Shown here: positions 49,564 through 57,782 of the stretch, piece by piece
Layout of the letters: the number at the start of each line of letters is the position of its first letter
Position numbering within the stretch: the stretch's first letter is position 1
Assembly (NCBI RefSeq): GCF_036116635.1
Contig: NZ_CP107995.1
Span: 992,001 to 1,056,000, forward strand
DNA length: 64,000 nucleotides
Reading direction: 5' to 3'
Origin: Amycolatopsis sp. NBC_00345
GTDB lineage: Bacteria > Actinomycetota > Actinomycetes > Mycobacteriales > Pseudonocardiaceae
Position numbers and translations under genes: made by a program
The notes under the pieces: model-generated
Told to the model about the DNA's origin: nothing
What the model saw: only the letters and a program-made list of their open reading frames with translations
The model's database searches: none

Positions 49564-51319
49564 ACCTGGTCGGCAGGTCGGGCCTGCTGGGCCTGCCGAT
49601 CTTGCTGTGGCTGCCGGGTCTGCTGCCTCTGCTGATCTTGCTGATCTTGCGGGGCTTGCCGGTTACGACCTCGCGGTGCTGGGCGCGGGCCCGGCCGGGC
49701 TGGCGGCTGCCGTCACCGCCGCGCGGGCGGGCGCCCGGGTCGCGCTCATCGACGCCGGCGACCGAGTCGGCGGCCAGTACTGGCGCCACCGCGAGGCCGA
49801 CGACGGCGCAGGCCACCACCACTGGCAAACCCTGGTACGGCTGCGGGATTCCTTGCCCCAACTGGACTTCCTGGCGCGGCATACGGTCTGGCACGTCGCG
49901 CGGACCGGCAGCGCGCCTGCTGATGGCGGCGGGCCGACTGAGGGGACCGGCGGCGGGATCGCTGTGCCTGCTGGTGGTGGCGGGTCGGCCGAGCGGACCG
50001 GCGGCGGGATCGCTGCGCCCGCTGGTGGTGGTGGGTCGGCTGAGGGGGCTGGAGGCAGGACCGTCGCGTCCGCCGGTGGTGGCGGGTCCTCCAAGGGGAC
50101 CGGCGGCAGGACCGTCGCGTCCGCCGATGGCGGCAGGCCCGCCAAGGAGACCGGCGGCGGCTTCACCACTCGCACCAGCCGTCGTGGGTTCGGCGGGGAT
50201 TCCGGTGGCGGCTTCACTGTCCACACCAACCGCGGCGAGGTTCGCGCCCGCACCCTCGTGGTGGCGACCGGCGCCTACGACCGTCAGCTGCCGTTCCCCG
50301 GCTGGACCCTGCCGGGCGTCTTCACCGCCGGTGGCGCGCAGGCACTGCTCAAAGGACACGGCGTGCGGGCCGGGAGCCGGGTTGTCGTGGCTGGGACCGG
50401 GCCGTTCCTGCTTCCGGTCGCCGCAGGGCTGGCGCGGGCCGGGGCCGAGGTGGCGGGGGTGTTCGAGGCCGGTTCCCCGGCCGGGTTCGCCCGGTCGCCA
50501 CTGGCCGTGCTCGGCAGCCCCGGCAAGCTCGCCGAGGGCGTCGGGTACCTGAAAACCTTGGCCCGCAAACGGATTCCGTACCGGACGCGGACGGCGGTGG
50601 TGGCCGCGCACGGCGACGACAGTGTCCGCTCGGTGACCGTCGCGTCGCTCGACCGGGGCTGGCGGATCGTGGCGGGCAGTGAGCGGGAGATCGCGTGCGA
50701 CACCGTCGCGGTCGGCTACGGCTTCACGCCGCAGTTGGAGATCCCGCTGCAGCTCGGGTGCGAAACCCGCCTCGGCGCCGACGGCAGCCTCATCGCGGTG
50801 GCCGACGAGCAGCAGCGCGCCACCGTGCCCGGCGTCTACCTGGCCGGTGAGGTGTGCGGCGTCGGCGGGGCCGAACTGTCTCTTGTGGAGGGTGAGCTGG
50901 CCGGGCTGCACGCCGCGTTCACCACGGTCGGCGCCGAGCCGGACTCGAGCGTGGTCACCGTGCTGTTGCGCCGAAGGAAGTCCGCCCGCGCGTTCGCCGG
51001 CGCGATGCACGCCGCGCATCCGGTCCGTCCCGGCTGGTTGGACTGGCTCGACGCGCCGACGTTGCTCTGCCGTTGTGAAGAAGTGACTGTCGGGACTGTC
51101 CGCGACACCATCGCGGACCTCGGCGCGACGGACGCCCGCACCGTCAAGCTGTTGGCGCGCCCCGGAATGGGGCTGTGCCAGGGCCGGGTCTGCGGGTACG
51201 CCACGGCGTGCCTCACCGCCGCCGGGCAGGGGCGCGAGCCCACGGCAGCCGACCTCGCCGGGCTGGCGGCCCGGCCGATCGCGCAGCCGGTGCGGCTCGG
51301 GGACCTTGCGAGTGGCTGA
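49547..51319 (+). CDS. D-hydroxyproline dehydrogenase alpha subunit with internal Gly-rich repeat insertion
   Basis: 590-residue FAD/NAD-dependent subunit. FAD loop AVLGAGPAGLAAAVTAARAG at 43-62; second dinucleotide fold VVVAGTGPFLLPVAAGLARAG; ATG-like VYLAGEVCGVGGAELS. The C-terminus has a BFD-like cluster motif (LLCRCEEVTVG, GLCQGRVCGY). Relatives are about 460-480 residues long; the excess is due to five 17-residue glycine-rich repeats (residues 124-208) and a short repetitive N-terminus (ADLADLAGLAG). GTG start with AAGGAGCGGG upstream. Overlaps the next gene by eight bases. Confidence 0.88.
   Translation: MTLPAEPGRQVGPAGPADLAVAAGSAASADLADLAGLAGYDLAVLGAGPAGLAAAVTAARAGARVALIDAGDRVGGQYWRHREADDGAGHHHWQTLVRLRDSLPQLDFLARHTVWHVARTGSAPADGGGPTEGTGGGIAVPAGGGGSAERTGGGIAAPAGGGGSAEGAGGRTVASAGGGGSSKGTGGRTVASADGGRPAKETGGGFTTRTSRRGFGGDSGGGFTVHTNRGEVRARTLVVATGAYDRQLPFPGWTLPGVFTAGGAQALLKGHGVRAGSRVVVAGTGPFLLPVAAGLARAGAEVAGVFEAGSPAGFARSPLAVLGSPGKLAEGVGYLKTLARKRIPYRTRTAVVAAHGDDSVRSVTVASLDRGWRIVAGSEREIACDTVAVGYGFTPQLEIPLQLGCETRLGADGSLIAVADEQQRATVPGVYLAGEVCGVGGAELSLVEGELAGLHAAFTTVGAEPDSSVVTVLLRRRKSARAFAGAMHAAHPVRPGWLDWLDAPTLLCRCEEVTVGTVRDTIADLGATDARTVKLLARPGMGLCQGRVCGYATACLTAAGQGREPTAADLAGLAARPIAQPVRLGDLASG
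49916..50170 (+). repeat. 51-bp coding minisatellite (five units)
   Basis: Five in-frame units of 17 codons; units read PADGGGPTEGTGGGIAV, PAGGGGSAERTGGGIAA, PAGGGGSAEGAGGRTVA, SAGGGGSSKGTGGRTVA and SADGGRPAKETGGGFTT. The DNA units share GGCGGGTC and GGGACCGGCGG-type blocks. It lies inside the dehydrogenase alpha-subunit gene, in a loop of its FAD domain. Confidence 0.92.
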
Positions 51320-52577
51320 TCTGGCACTGTCCGAAGAGGACGAAGCGATGCTCGACGGCGCGGACGGTCCCGCGGCGCGGCTGTGCCTGCGGATGGTCGT
51401 CGCGCTCGCGCGGGTCCGCGGCGCGTCCCGGCTGCTGCGCGTCGCGTCGGCCCACGTCGACGGGTGCCTCTACCACGGCCAGGCGGGGCTGGACTTCGTC
51501 GAACGGCTCGGCGAGCTGGGCGGCCGGGTCGCCGTGCCGACGACGCTGAACGTCGGCTCGCTCGACCTGCGCCACCCGGACCTGGTCCACGCCGACGCCG
51601 AGACGACCGCGAACGCGCGCCGCCTGATGGCCGGCTACACCGCGCTGGGCTGCACGCCGACCTGGACCTGCGCGCCGTACCAGCTCACGCACCGGCCGTC
51701 GTTCGGCACGCACGTGGCGTGGGCGGAGTCCAACGCGATCGTGTTCGCCAACTCCGTGCTCGGCGCCCGCACCGACCGTTACGGCGATTTCCTCGACATC
51801 GGCGCGGCCATCACCGGACGAGTCCCGGACGCCGGACTGCACCAGGACGCCAACCGGCGCGCCACGGTCCGGCTCGACTGCGCGGGCCTGTCGCGGCGGC
51901 TGCTCGCCGAGGACGCCGCCTGGGGAGTGCTCGGCCACCTCGCCGGGCGCGTCGCGGGCAGTGGCGTGCCGGTGCTCACCGGGGTGCCGGACGGGGTGAC
52001 CGAGGACCGGCTGAAAGCGTTCGGTGCTGCGGCTGCGTCAAGTGGGGGAGTGGGCCTGTTCCACGTCGTGGGCGTGACCCCGGAGGCGCCGTCGCTCTCG
52101 GCGGTGGCCCCGGCGGACATCCCGGTGCACGAGGTCGCCGCGGCCGACCTGCGCGCGATCCGGGACGAGCTGAGCACCGCCCGAGGCCGGGGGATCGACG
52201 CGCTTTGCCTTGGCACGCCGCACTTCTCACTCACGGAGTTCGCCCGGCTGGCCGGCCTGCTCGGCGACGGTTCGCCGTTCCACCCCGACGTGCGAGCGTG
52301 GGTGACGACCAGCCGCGCGGTGCTAGCGGAGGCCGAACGGCTCGGGTACGCGGAAACCGCGCGCACGGCCGGCGCCCAGATCGTGGTGGACACCTGCACG
52401 TACCTCACCCCGATTCTCGACGCACAGGTCCGCACCGCGATGACGAACTCCGGCAAGTGGGCCTGGTACGCGCCCGGCAACATCGGCGTGGCCGTCACGC
52501 TCGGCTCGATGGCGGAGTGCGTCGCCTCGGCCCGGGCGGGATACCTGGTGCGAGACGAGGAACTGTGGGCGAGCTGA
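51312..52577 (+). CDS. aconitase X large subunit (cis-3-hydroxy-L-proline dehydratase type)
   Basis: 421 residues of the AcnX catalytic family. Signature regions are HVDGCLYHGQAG, ALGCTPTWTCAPYQL, AESNAIVFANSVLGARTDRY, CLGTPHFSLTEFARL and TCTYLTPIL; the cysteines of these segments ligate the cluster or metal in the family. With the separate small subunit it is a type II (two-gene) enzyme; characterised bacterial members dehydrate cis-3-hydroxy-L-proline to pyrroline-2-carboxylate. GTG at 51312 is chosen; a TTG two codons earlier is possible. Overlaps the alpha-subunit gene and the small-subunit gene (13 bases). Confidence 0.85.
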   Translation: MADLALSEEDEAMLDGADGPAARLCLRMVVALARVRGASRLLRVASAHVDGCLYHGQAGLDFVERLGELGGRVAVPTTLNVGSLDLRHPDLVHADAETTANARRLMAGYTALGCTPTWTCAPYQLTHRPSFGTHVAWAESNAIVFANSVLGARTDRYGDFLDIGAAITGRVPDAGLHQDANRRATVRLDCAGLSRRLLAEDAAWGVLGHLAGRVAGSGVPVLTGVPDGVTEDRLKAFGAAAASSGGVGLFHVVGVTPEAPSLSAVAPADIPVHEVAAADLRAIRDELSTARGRGIDALCLGTPHFSLTEFARLAGLLGDGSPFHPDVRAWVTTSRAVLAEAERLGYAETARTAGAQIVVDTCTYLTPILDAQVRTAMTNSGKWAWYAPGNIGVAVTLGSMAECVASARAGYLVRDEELWAS

Positions 52578-53050
52578 CCTCGGATGGCTCGGACAGCGCA
52601 GCCACTGCAGTCCTGACCGGCCGGACCGTCTTCCCCGGCGAGGCCACCGGATTCCCGCTCATCCTCGATGCGCCGCTGTCGTTCTGGGGCGGCACCGACC
52701 TCACCGGCCGGATCGTCGACGAGCATCATCCGCAGCGGGGTGCCGTGGTCACCGGGCGGGTGCTCGTGCTGCCGAAGGCGCGGGGGTCCAGCTCGTCCTC
52801 GTCGGTGCTGGCCGAGCAGATCCGCAGCGGCACCGGCCCCGCGGCGCTCGTCCTCACCGAGCCCGACGCGATCCTGATGCTCGGCGCATGGGTCGCCGCG
52901 GAGCTGTACGGCCACCGGCTCCCGATCGTCGTGCTGGCCGCCGCGGACTACGACCGGCTGTGCGCCGCCGGCCCCGGCCCGGTGACGATCGACGCCGGGC
53001 CGGAGCACGCCACGGTCACCGTCGCCGCCGCGCCCCGCACGTCCGGATGA
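52565..53050 (+). CDS. aconitase X small (swivel-domain) subunit
   Basis: 161 residues of the DUF126/AcnX swivel type. Family features are LTGRTVFPGEATGFPLILDA, SFWGGTDLTGRIVDEHHPQR and GRVLVLPKARGSSSSSSVLAE, the last containing the conserved Gly/Ser loop of the swivel domain. Completes the dehydratase with the large subunit. GTG start within the large-subunit 3' end. Last plus-strand gene before a convergent amidohydrolase. Confidence 0.87.
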   Translation: MGELTSDGSDSAATAVLTGRTVFPGEATGFPLILDAPLSFWGGTDLTGRIVDEHHPQRGAVVTGRVLVLPKARGSSSSSSVLAEQIRSGTGPAALVLTEPDAILMLGAWVAAELYGHRLPIVVLAAADYDRLCAAGPGPVTIDAGPEHATVTVAAAPRTSG

Positions 53051-53136
53051 CCAGCCCCATTACCGCCGTGGCCATGCCGCTCCGGCCTGGATAACCAGTC
53101 CCATCACCGCCGTGGCCGCGCCACTCCGGACCCACA
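53043..53136. repeat. imperfect tandem repeat between convergent genes
   Basis: Units of about 39-44 bases begin CCGGATGACCAGCCCCATTA (53043), CCGGCCTGGATAACCAGTCC (53082) and CCGGACCCACATCACCGCCG (53126, partial); the shared core is CCCATyACCGCCGTGGCC. Fills the gap between acnX small subunit and amidohydrolase. Confidence 0.7.
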
Positions 53137-54363
53137 TCACCGCCGCACCCGCACCGCCCCGCCCTGAACAACAGCAGCCACCCCCGACACCGGCGACGCG
53201 AGCACGTCCAGGTCGTCCAGTGGATTCCCCCGCGCCAGCACCACATCGCCGCGCGCGCCGGGCGCCAGGACGCCCAGCGAGCCCTCCTGGCGCAGCAGCT
53301 CCGCCGCCACCGTCGTGGCCGAGCGCAGCACCGCCCCCGGAGACTGGACCTTGCCGCGCAACGTGAATTCCTCCGACTGCCGGGACTGCATGGCGCCCAG
53401 CAGGTCGCTTCCGTACGCGATCCGGACGCCCGCCGCGTCGGCCAGGCGGAGCGCCTCGAAGCCGTTCTCGGTCACCTTCACGACCTTCGTGTACTGCTCG
53501 TCGGTGAATCCCAGCTCCCGGCTCTGCTCCAGCAGTGCCTGGTAGGTCACCAGCGTGGGCACGTAAAAAGCGTTGTGGCGCAAGAACAACTCGATCGACG
53601 TCGCGTCCAGCAGGTTGCCGTGCTCGATCGTGCGGACGCCGAGTTCGAGGCCTCGGTTCACGGCCTCGGCGGTATAGGCGTGTCCCGCCGTGTACAGGTT
53701 CGCTGCCGCGGCCTCCTGAACGATCGCGCGCACCTCCTCGTCGGAGAACTGCAGCGAGTCGATCCGGTCGGTGTGGCTGGCGCAGCCGCCGGACAGCATG
53801 AGCTTCAGGTGGTGCGCGCCGCGGCGGATCTCGTCGCGGGCGGCGCGGCGCACCTCGTCGACGCCGTCGCACACGCGGCCCAGCCCGGGCACCGCGTAGT
53901 GCTGGTCGTGCACGTCGCGGCCCTCAGGACGCAGGTCGCCGTGGCCGCCGGTCTGCGAAAGCGCCTTGCCACCAAAGAAAATCCGCGGCCCGGCGAACAA
54001 ACCCTGCGAGACGGCGGCGGCCAGCCCGAAGTCCGCGCCGCCGACGTCGCGGACGCTGGTGAAGCCGCGCGCGATCATGTCCGCGAGCAGGTGCGAGGCC
54101 TGCGCCGCGACGTAGGCGGGGGACCGGTCGGCGACCGAGCCGAGGTCCGCGCTCACGGCGGTCACGTGCACGTGGCAGTCGATCAGGCCCGGCACGGCGA
54201 ACAGCCCGGTCGCGTCGAACTCGTCCGCGCCGGCCGCGTCGCCGGGGTCGGCCTCGACGGCGGTGATCCGCCCGGCGCCGATCCGGATCGCCCGCTCGGG
54301 CGTCACCGTTTCGGTCACCGGGTCGACGACGGTCACGTGCCGGAGCACGAGGTCGGCGGTCAT
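53137..54363 (-). CDS. amidohydrolase-superfamily metal-dependent hydrolase
   Basis: 408 residues. Metal ligands: HVH in GLIDCHVHVTAV (about 60-70), the probable carboxylated Lys in HHLKLMLSGG, His in YTAGHAYTAEA and TIEHGN, and Asp in IAYGSDLLGAM. The N- and C-terminal strands form the small beta-sandwich (VTVVDPVTETV; GDVVLARGNPL). It resembles the Sgx9260/prolidase-like Xaa-dipeptidase group, so release of hydroxyproline from a dipeptide or N-acyl derivative is an attractive but unproven role. ATG overlaps the MFS stop (ATGA). Confidence 0.85.
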   Translation of the reverse strand: MTADLVLRHVTVVDPVTETVTPERAIRIGAGRITAVEADPGDAAGADEFDATGLFAVPGLIDCHVHVTAVSADLGSVADRSPAYVAAQASHLLADMIARGFTSVRDVGGADFGLAAAVSQGLFAGPRIFFGGKALSQTGGHGDLRPEGRDVHDQHYAVPGLGRVCDGVDEVRRAARDEIRRGAHHLKLMLSGGCASHTDRIDSLQFSDEEVRAIVQEAAAANLYTAGHAYTAEAVNRGLELGVRTIEHGNLLDATSIELFLRHNAFYVPTLVTYQALLEQSRELGFTDEQYTKVVKVTENGFEALRLADAAGVRIAYGSDLLGAMQSRQSEEFTLRGKVQSPGAVLRSATTVAAELLRQEGSLGVLAPGARGDVVLARGNPLDDLDVLASPVSGVAAVVQGGAVRVRR

Positions 54364-55766
54364 GCTGAACCTCCAGGGTTGGTCGTGTCCTGTCCGATCG
54401 CCTCCAGTGACCGGCCGGTGGTGCGCCGGCCGAACACGGCCACCACCGCCGCGCCGAGCACGAGCAGGACCAGCAGCATGGCGAACACCCCGCCGAAGCC
54501 CACGCCCGAGTAGGAGAAGCCGATCACGATGGGGGCGATGATCCCGCCGATCCGGCCGACGGCCGAGGCGACGCCGAGCCCGGTGGTCCGGATCATCGTC
54601 GGGTAGAGCTCGGAAGTGTAGGAGTACTCCAGCGCCGCGTTGCCGTTCATGAAGAACGACAGCACCACGCCCCAGACGAGGATCTGCGTGCTGCTGCCGG
54701 CGAATGCCAGTCCCAGCGCGCCCGCCGCCCCGCCGGCCAGGTAGAGCACGATCGTCCACTTGCGCTCGAGGCGCTCGCTGACGAACGCCGCCGAGTAGTA
54801 GCCGGGGATCTGCGCGAGGTAGATGACGATGGAGAACAGGAAGCTCTTCGAGATGTCGAAGCCCTGCTTCACCAGCAGCGAGGGGATCCAGGTGAAGAAG
54901 CCGTAGTAGGTGAAGATCGCGACGAACCAGTAGACCCACAGGGTGACCGTGGTCTTGCGCAGCCCCGGCGACACCAGCGCCTTGAGATTGTCCAGCACCC
55001 GCCCCGAGGAGACGTGCACCTCCTCGGCCTGTGCGGACGGCCGCGGCGCGGGCAGCGGCCCGACCCGGGCGCTCACCTGCCGTTCGATGTCGGCGACGAC
55101 GCGCTCGGCTTCGTCGACCCGGCCGTGGACGTGCAGGAACCGCGGCGACTCCGGCAGCGACCGCCGCCACCACAGCAGCAACAGGATCGGCGCCGCGGTG
55201 AGCACCTGCACCCAGCGCCAGCCGTGCGGCACGTCGCTCACCACGAAGTAGCCGAGCAGGCTCGCGAAGACGTAGCCGAAGGCGAAAAACCCGGCCAGGG
55301 AGCCGATGTAGCGCCCGCGCACCCGCGAGGGGACGAACTCCGACAGGTACGGCGCGATGATCGCGCTCTCCGCGCCGGTCCCCATTCCCGCCACGACGCG
55401 CGCGAGGAACAGCACCACGAAGTTCGGCGCGGCCGCCGCGACCAGGCTGGCGGCGGCGTAGATGACCAGCGCGCTGACCATCACCGCGCGCCGGCCGATC
55501 TTGTCGCCGAGGATGCCGGCGCCGAGCGCGCCGAACAGGAACCCGATCAGCAGGCTGCTGCCCAGGATTCCGGTGGCGCCGCTGGAAAGCCCCCACTCCT
55601 TGGCGACCGAGGGGAGGATGAACGCGACGATGGCGCCGTCCATCGCGTCGAAGGTGTAGCCGAGGCCGCCCGCGAACAGCAGCTTGTAGTGGAAACGGGA
55701 CATCGGCAGCCGTTCGAGCCGGGCCGCCATCAGGTGCGAAGTCAGCTTCGGGGTCGTCTCGGTCAT
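54360..55766 (-). CDS. MFS transporter (sugar/organic-acid porter type), probable hydroxyproline or peptide uptake
   Basis: 468 residues, twelve helices. GILGDKIGRRAVMVSALV (motif A), RVVAGMGTGAESAIIAPYLSE (cut: RVVAGMGTGAES), RGRYIGSLAGFFAFGY and PESPRFLHVHGR after helix 6 are marks of the SHS/AAHS-like group of the MFS. Strong Shine-Dalgarno TGGAGG before the ATG at 55766. Divergent from the hydroxyproline enzymes, with the shared operator between, so it probably imports the locus substrate. Confidence 0.87.
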   Translation of the reverse strand: MTETTPKLTSHLMAARLERLPMSRFHYKLLFAGGLGYTFDAMDGAIVAFILPSVAKEWGLSSGATGILGSSLLIGFLFGALGAGILGDKIGRRAVMVSALVIYAAASLVAAAAPNFVVLFLARVVAGMGTGAESAIIAPYLSEFVPSRVRGRYIGSLAGFFAFGYVFASLLGYFVVSDVPHGWRWVQVLTAAPILLLLWWRRSLPESPRFLHVHGRVDEAERVVADIERQVSARVGPLPAPRPSAQAEEVHVSSGRVLDNLKALVSPGLRKTTVTLWVYWFVAIFTYYGFFTWIPSLLVKQGFDISKSFLFSIVIYLAQIPGYYSAAFVSERLERKWTIVLYLAGGAAGALGLAFAGSSTQILVWGVVLSFFMNGNAALEYSYTSELYPTMIRTTGLGVASAVGRIGGIIAPIVIGFSYSGVGFGGVFAMLLVLLVLGAAVVAVFGRRTTGRSLEAIGQDTTNPGGSA

Positions 55767-55806
55767 GGTGCCTCCAGAGGGCTGAACGAGGTCAGGCCAC
55801 TGTACA

Positions 55807-55815
55807 ATGTCACAT
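55807..55815. promoter_or_regulatory. candidate regulator operator of the hydroxyproline locus, copy 2
   Basis: ATGTCACAT within TGTACAATGTCACATAG, 41 bases upstream of the MFS gene and 63 bases upstream of the divergent deaminase gene. Same core as 48110-48118. Confidence 0.65.
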
Positions 55816-55877
55816 AGCACATGGCACGATGATTCTCGTTCGTCAACGCTGGGTAACATCGAAAACCGGGAGGTCTC

Positions 55878-56777
55878 ATGACGGGGCGCGAAAAGCCGTG
55901 GCACGGAGTGCTGGTCGCGACGGCCCTTCCGCTGCGGGGTCCGGAGCTGACCGCGGACTTCGACACGTTCGCCGAGCACGTCGCGTGGCTGGCGGCGAAC
56001 GGCTGTGACGGCGTGACGCCGAATGGTTCGCTGGGGGAGTACCAGACCCTGAGCGTCGAGGAGCGGACGCGGGTGGTGCGGACCGCGGTCGACGCGGCGC
56101 CCGAGGGGTTCACCGTGATGCCCGGGGTCGCCGCCTACGGCGCGGCCGAAGCACGGCGCTGGGCCGAGAACGCGGCCGAGGCGGGCTGTCCCGCGGTGAT
56201 GCTGCTGCCGCCCAACTCCTACCGCGCCGACGAGCGCGCGGTGCTCGCGCACTACCGCGAGGTCGCCAAGGCCGGCCTGCCGATCGTGGCCTACAACAAC
56301 CCGTTCGACACCAAGGTGGACCTGGTCCCCGAGCTGCTGGCCGAGCTGTACGCGGAGGGCCTGATCACGGCGGTCAAGGAGTTCTCCGGCGACGTGCGCC
56401 GCCCGTACCGGATCGCCGAGCTGGCACCGGGCCTCGACGTGCTGTGCGGTGCCGACGACGTGCTGCTGGAGCTGGCCGTCGCCGGGGCGCCCGGCTGGGT
56501 CGCGGGCTACCCCAACGCGTTCCCGAAGGCCACCACCGAGCTGTGGGCCGCCGCCTCGGCCGGCGACCTGGCGAAGGCGCTGCCGCTGTACCGGCTGCTG
56601 CACCCGTTGCTGCGCTGGGACTCGAGGACCGAGTTCGTCCAGGCGATCAAGCTGAGCATGGACATCGCCGGCCGCTACGGCGGTCCGTGCCGCCAGCCCC
56701 GGGTGCCGCTGACGGCCGAGCAGGAGAAGGCCGTCCGCCAGGCCACCGAGCGGGCACTTGAGGAAGGGCTTTCCTAG
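55878..56777 (+). CDS. DapA-family pyrroline-4-hydroxy-2-carboxylate deaminase
   Basis: 299-residue class I aldolase barrel. Schiff-base Lys167 (AVKEFSGD), Tyr139 (VAYNNPFD) and NGSLGEYQTLS in the carboxylate-binding position of GTTGE. In a cluster with hydroxyproline 2-epimerase and D-hydroxyproline dehydrogenase, this family member converts pyrroline-4-hydroxy-2-carboxylate to alpha-ketoglutarate semialdehyde and ammonia. GGGAGG before the ATG. Three bases before the epimerase gene. Confidence 0.87.
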   Translation: MTGREKPWHGVLVATALPLRGPELTADFDTFAEHVAWLAANGCDGVTPNGSLGEYQTLSVEERTRVVRTAVDAAPEGFTVMPGVAAYGAAEARRWAENAAEAGCPAVMLLPPNSYRADERAVLAHYREVAKAGLPIVAYNNPFDTKVDLVPELLAELYAEGLITAVKEFSGDVRRPYRIAELAPGLDVLCGADDVLLELAVAGAPGWVAGYPNAFPKATTELWAAASAGDLAKALPLYRLLHPLLRWDSRTEFVQAIKLSMDIAGRYGGPCRQPRVPLTAEQEKAVRQATERALEEGLS

Positions 56778-56780
56778 ACC

Positions 56781-57782
56781 ATGCGCGCGAAGCGGCTGTT
56801 CCACGCCGTCGACTCCCACACCGAGGGCATGCCGACGCGGGTGATCACCGGTGGGGTCGGCGTCGTGCCGGGTGCCACGATGTCCGAGCGGCGCCAGTAC
56901 TTCGTCGAGCACCTCGACCACATCCGGCAGCTGCTGATGTACGAGCCGCGCGGCCACTCGGCCATGAGCGGCGCCATCCTGCAGCCGCCGACCCGGCCGG
57001 ACGCCGACTGGGGCGTGCTGTTCATCGAGGTCTCCGGCTGCCTGCCGATGTGCGGGCACGGCACCATCGGCGTCGCGACGGTGCTGGTCGAGACCGGCAT
57101 GGTCGAGGTGACCGAGCCGGTCACCACGATCCGGCTCGACACCCCGGCCGGGCTGGTGGTCGCCGAGGTCGAGGTTTCGGACGGCGCCGCGCGCGCGGTG
57201 ACGATCCGGAACGTGCCGTCGTTCTCCGTCGGGCTGGACCGCGAGGTGGACGTGCCGGGGCTCGGCCGGGTGCGCTACGACCTGGCGTTCGGCGGCAACT
57301 TCTACGCGATCGTCGGCCTGGCCGAGCTGGGCCTCCCGTTCGATCGCGCGGAGAAGCAGCGGCTGATCGACGCCGGACTGTCCATCATGGACGCCGTGAC
57401 CGAGCAGGACCGGCCGGCGCACCCGGTGAACGCGGAGATCTCCGGCTGCCACCACGTTTACCTCGCCGCGCCGGGCTCGACGGCCCGGCACTCGCGGCAC
57501 GCGATGGCCATCCACCCCGGCTGGTTCGACCGCTCGCCGTGCGGCACCGGCACCAGCGCGCGGATGGCGCAGCTGCACGCGCGCGGCGAGCTGCCGCTGG
57601 ACACCGAGTTCCGCAACGAGTCGTTCATCGGCACGCACTTCCTCGGCCGGCTGGTCGAGGAGACCACCGTCGGCGGCATCCCGGCGGTGGTCCCGAAGAT
57701 CACCGGCCGCGCCTGGCTGACCGGCACGGCGCAGTACTTTCTCGACCCGGACGACCCGTTCCCCGCGGGGTTCCAGCTGTGA
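56781..57782 (+). CDS. 4-hydroxyproline 2-epimerase (proline racemase family)
   Basis: 333 residues. Both catalytic cysteines of epimerases are present: Cys91 (LPMCGHGTIGVA) and Cys254 (DRSPCGTGTSARMA), so it is not the Thr-containing trans-3-hydroxyproline dehydratase variant. The N-terminus FHAVDSHTEGMPTRV is characteristic. Converts trans-4-hydroxy-L-proline to cis-4-hydroxy-D-proline, the substrate of the dehydrogenase at 48131-51319. Overlaps the next gene by GTGA. Confidence 0.93.
   Translation: MRAKRLFHAVDSHTEGMPTRVITGGVGVVPGATMSERRQYFVEHLDHIRQLLMYEPRGHSAMSGAILQPPTRPDADWGVLFIEVSGCLPMCGHGTIGVATVLVETGMVEVTEPVTTIRLDTPAGLVVAEVEVSDGAARAVTIRNVPSFSVGLDREVDVPGLGRVRYDLAFGGNFYAIVGLAELGLPFDRAEKQRLIDAGLSIMDAVTEQDRPAHPVNAEISGCHHVYLAAPGSTARHSRHAMAIHPGWFDRSPCGTGTSARMAQLHARGELPLDTEFRNESFIGTHFLGRLVEETTVGGIPAVVPKITGRAWLTGTAQYFLDPDDPFPAGFQL

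Noticed and set aside
56781..57782. Proline racemase-family gene as trans-3-hydroxyproline dehydratase
   Set aside because: That enzyme has Thr in place of the second catalytic Cys; here both Cys91 and Cys254 are present.
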